From NCBI RefSeq assembly GCF_902498825.1, contig NZ_LR701459.1:1060001-1124000 (forward strand): 64,000 nt of DNA, in the 5' to 3' direction. The position numbers and the translations under genes are program-made. This DNA comes from Rhizobium sp. EC-SD404 (GTDB taxonomy: Bacteria; Pseudomonadota; Alphaproteobacteria; Rhizobiales; Rhizobiaceae). Below the pieces are notes generated by a model that saw only the letters and a program-made list of their open reading frames with translations, had not been told where the DNA came from and made no database searches. This document shows, piece after piece, positions 62,715 through 64,000 of this stretch; position 1 is the stretch's first letter; each line of letters opens with the position of its first letter.

Positions 62715-63584
62715 ATGAGCGAAGAATTCGGTATCGACTATTTCACGGAAGGCCGATCCGAGGAGGTCGTCAACGCGCGCATGGCAGCGGACATCGATCC
62801 GCGGCTCGCCACCGTCATGGCCTCTCTCGTCAAGCACCTGCACGCCTTTGCCAAGGATGTGGAACTGACGCAGCCAGAATGGGCGGCCGCGATCGACTTC
62901 CTGACCCGGACGGGCCAGATGTGCGACGGCAATCGGCAGGAGTTCATCCTGCTCAGCGACGTGCTGGGCTTCTCGATGCTCGTCGACGCGATTAACCATC
63001 GCCGCCCCTCGGGCGCGACGGAAAACACGGTGCTTGGGCCGTTCCATGTGCCGGACGCCCCCCGCTATCCGATGGGGCACAATATCAGCCTTGATGGCGA
63101 GGGCGAGGGCTGCCTTTTCGAGGGCCGCGTTCTCGACCTCGACGGCAACCCCATCGAAGGTGCGACGATCGATGTCTGGTCGGACAATGCCGAGGGCTAT
63201 TACGACGTCCAGCAGCCGGACATTCAGCCCAAATGGAACAATCGCGGCATCTTCATTACCGGACCTGACGGCGCCTACAGCTTTCGTGGCATCCGCCCGG
63301 TGTCCTATCCGATCCCGGATGATGGCCCCGTCGGCCAGATGCTGACGGCTCTGGGGCGCCATCCGAACCGCCCTGCGCACATGCACTTCCTGGTGGGCGC
63401 GCCTGGCTACGCCACCATCGTGACGCACACCTTCGTGGACGGCGATCGCTGGCTGTCCTCCGACGCCGTCTTCGGCGTCAAAGCCTCTCTGATCGCAGCG
63501 ATCGAGAAGGGCAGGCCGGGCGACACCGACTGGCTCTCCCGCTTCGATTTCGTGATGAACAGGCTCGGATCGAGCACGGACTGA
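62715..63584 (+). CDS. Hydroxyquinol 1,2-dioxygenase-like intradiol dioxygenase
   Basis: A 289-residue intradiol dioxygenase with an N-terminal helical linker domain (residues 10-105) and a beta-sandwich catalytic domain. Fe(III) ligands are Tyr163 (GYYDVQQP), Tyr198 (PVSYPIPDDGP), His222 and His224 (PAHMHFL). The catechol-dioxygenase N-terminal domain (QEFILLSDVLGFSMLVDAIN) distinguishes it from PcaHG. Length and the maleylacetate reductase partner favour hydroxyquinol, giving maleylacetate, over catechol. It is 5 bp after the hydroxylase and ends the operon. Confidence 0.88.
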   Translation: MSEEFGIDYFTEGRSEEVVNARMAADIDPRLATVMASLVKHLHAFAKDVELTQPEWAAAIDFLTRTGQMCDGNRQEFILLSDVLGFSMLVDAINHRRPSGATENTVLGPFHVPDAPRYPMGHNISLDGEGEGCLFEGRVLDLDGNPIEGATIDVWSDNAEGYYDVQQPDIQPKWNNRGIFITGPDGAYSFRGIRPVSYPIPDDGPVGQMLTALGRHPNRPAHMHFLVGAPGYATIVTHTFVDGDRWLSSDAVFGVKASLIAAIEKGRPGDTDWLSRFDFVMNRLGSSTD

Positions 63585-63676
63585 TCGTCGGCTCGAAACG
63601 TCGGACACTGGGCGAGCACTGGTCCCAAGAATGGTTCCGCCTATAGACCGCGACGAGGCTGCATTTCGAACATGTT

Positions 63677-63710
63677 AAAACGGCGAACCCATTGGCGAGC
63701 GCGCCGTTTT
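63677..63710. terminator. Bidirectional intrinsic terminator
   Basis: AAAACGGCG (63677-63685) pairs with CGCCGTTTT (63702-63710) around a 16-base loop. The right arm ends in a T run for the plus-strand catabolic operon and the left arm begins in an A run that serves the minus-strand SDR gene. It lies between the two convergent stop codons, about 92 bp after the dioxygenase. Confidence 0.7.
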
Positions 63711-63763
63711 GCAGAGCCTATGCGCGAGCGAACGTTCCCGTCAGATCGCGCTAATTGGTGGCA

Positions 63764-64000
63764 TCAGAACTGAACGCCACGCGTCAGCGCGCCATCGATC
63801 ACGAGGTTGGTTCCGGTGATGAAGCTCGCGGCAGGGCTTGCGAGGAACACGGTGCCGTTGGCGATTTCCTGGGGCGTCGCCATCCGTCCGGTCGGGTTCA
63901 GCCCAAGCGCGGTCTTATAGAGCTCGGGATTGCCGGTCTCGATCTGCTGCCAGATGCCGCCTTCGAAATAAGTGTTGCCTGGAGATACTGAATTGGCGCG
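63764..64000 (-). CDS. Short-chain dehydrogenase/reductase, C-terminal part (runs off the window)
   Basis: The last 78 residues of an SDR-family oxidoreductase are visible on the minus strand; the N-terminus with the cofactor and YxxxK motifs lies beyond position 64000. The visible part shows the NSVSPGNTYFEGG loop (equivalent to the N-x-V-x-P-G motif after beta-6), LNPTGRMATPQEIANGTVFL and the terminal SFITGTNLVIDGALTRGVQF, all characteristic of classical SDRs. It converges on the hydroxyquinol operon. Substrate unknown. Confidence 0.85.
   Translation of the reverse strand, partial: RANSVSPGNTYFEGGIWQQIETGNPELYKTALGLNPTGRMATPQEIANGTVFLASPAASFITGTNLVIDGALTRGVQF

Overview
The window is GC-rich, densely packed, typical alphaproteobacterial chromosome. 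The features that point to Hyphomicrobiales (Rhizobiales) are a PcaQ-controlled pca cluster, an ECF sigma/anti-sigma pair next to an EcfG-like promoter, a BA14K-type protein, an AttH-like protein, a formate dehydrogenase cluster with the DUF3305/DUF3306 accessory set, and a nested-palindrome intergenic repeat. No rRNA, tRNA, CRISPR array, transposase or phage gene was found.

Layout. 1-7.5 kb: a small membrane protein, glycerate 2-kinase, a GGDEF/EAL protein, an EamA transporter, an acyl-CoA ligase and a LuxR solo. 6.6-14.2 kb: the complete protocatechuate branch of the 3-oxoadipate pathway (pcaQ, then pcaD-C-H-G-I-J-F-B). 14.2-18.8 kb: trmO, a TPR methyltransferase, anti-sigma and ECF sigma genes, and a divergent secreted subtilase. 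18.8-20.8 kb: an arsR-arsC-acr3 operon. 20.9-25.2 kb: an ABC ATPase, an FtsX-type permease and an AttH-like lipocalin. 25.2-27.9 kb: a transferrin-binding-protein-like lipoprotein followed by its Slam-type surface assembly partner, which carries a frameshift. 28-32.2 kb: a PDZ-containing sensor kinase, a NarL-type regulator and a WD40-cytochrome c fusion. 32.2-44.1 kb: a formate dehydrogenase island with a multi-cluster Fe-S protein, five poorly known accessory proteins, a TorD-like chaperone, a Tat miniprotein and the alpha, beta and gamma subunits. 44.5-50.3 kb: a TRAP transporter operon with an amidase and a D-2-hydroxyacid dehydrogenase. 50.4-54 kb: a thiolase, a renalase-like flavoprotein, a DUF3429 protein and a BA14K-like protein. 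54-64 kb: a LysR regulator and a divergent cluster for maleylacetate reductase, a five-gene branched-chain-type ABC importer, a TfdB-like phenol hydroxylase and an intradiol (hydroxyquinol-type) dioxygenase, ending in a convergent, partial SDR gene.

The two aromatic clusters fit together. The right-hand cluster should import a phenolic compound, hydroxylate it to a hydroxyquinol, cleave it to maleylacetate and reduce that to 3-oxoadipate. The left-hand cluster supplies PcaIJ and PcaF, which turn 3-oxoadipate into succinyl-CoA and acetyl-CoA. The formate dehydrogenase would feed electrons from formate into the respiratory chain from the periplasmic side.

The most noteworthy observations are the TbpB-like/Slam pair with a perfect 11-bp inverted repeat over the lipoprotein start codon and a frameshift in the Slam barrel; the set of unexplained formate dehydrogenase accessory proteins; the WD40-cytochrome c fusion; the PDZ-sensor kinase; the LuxR solo with a rebuilt ligand pocket; and the perfect 23-bp palindrome ahead of the TRAP operon. 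All functional calls come from reading motifs, lengths and gene order; no database search was run.
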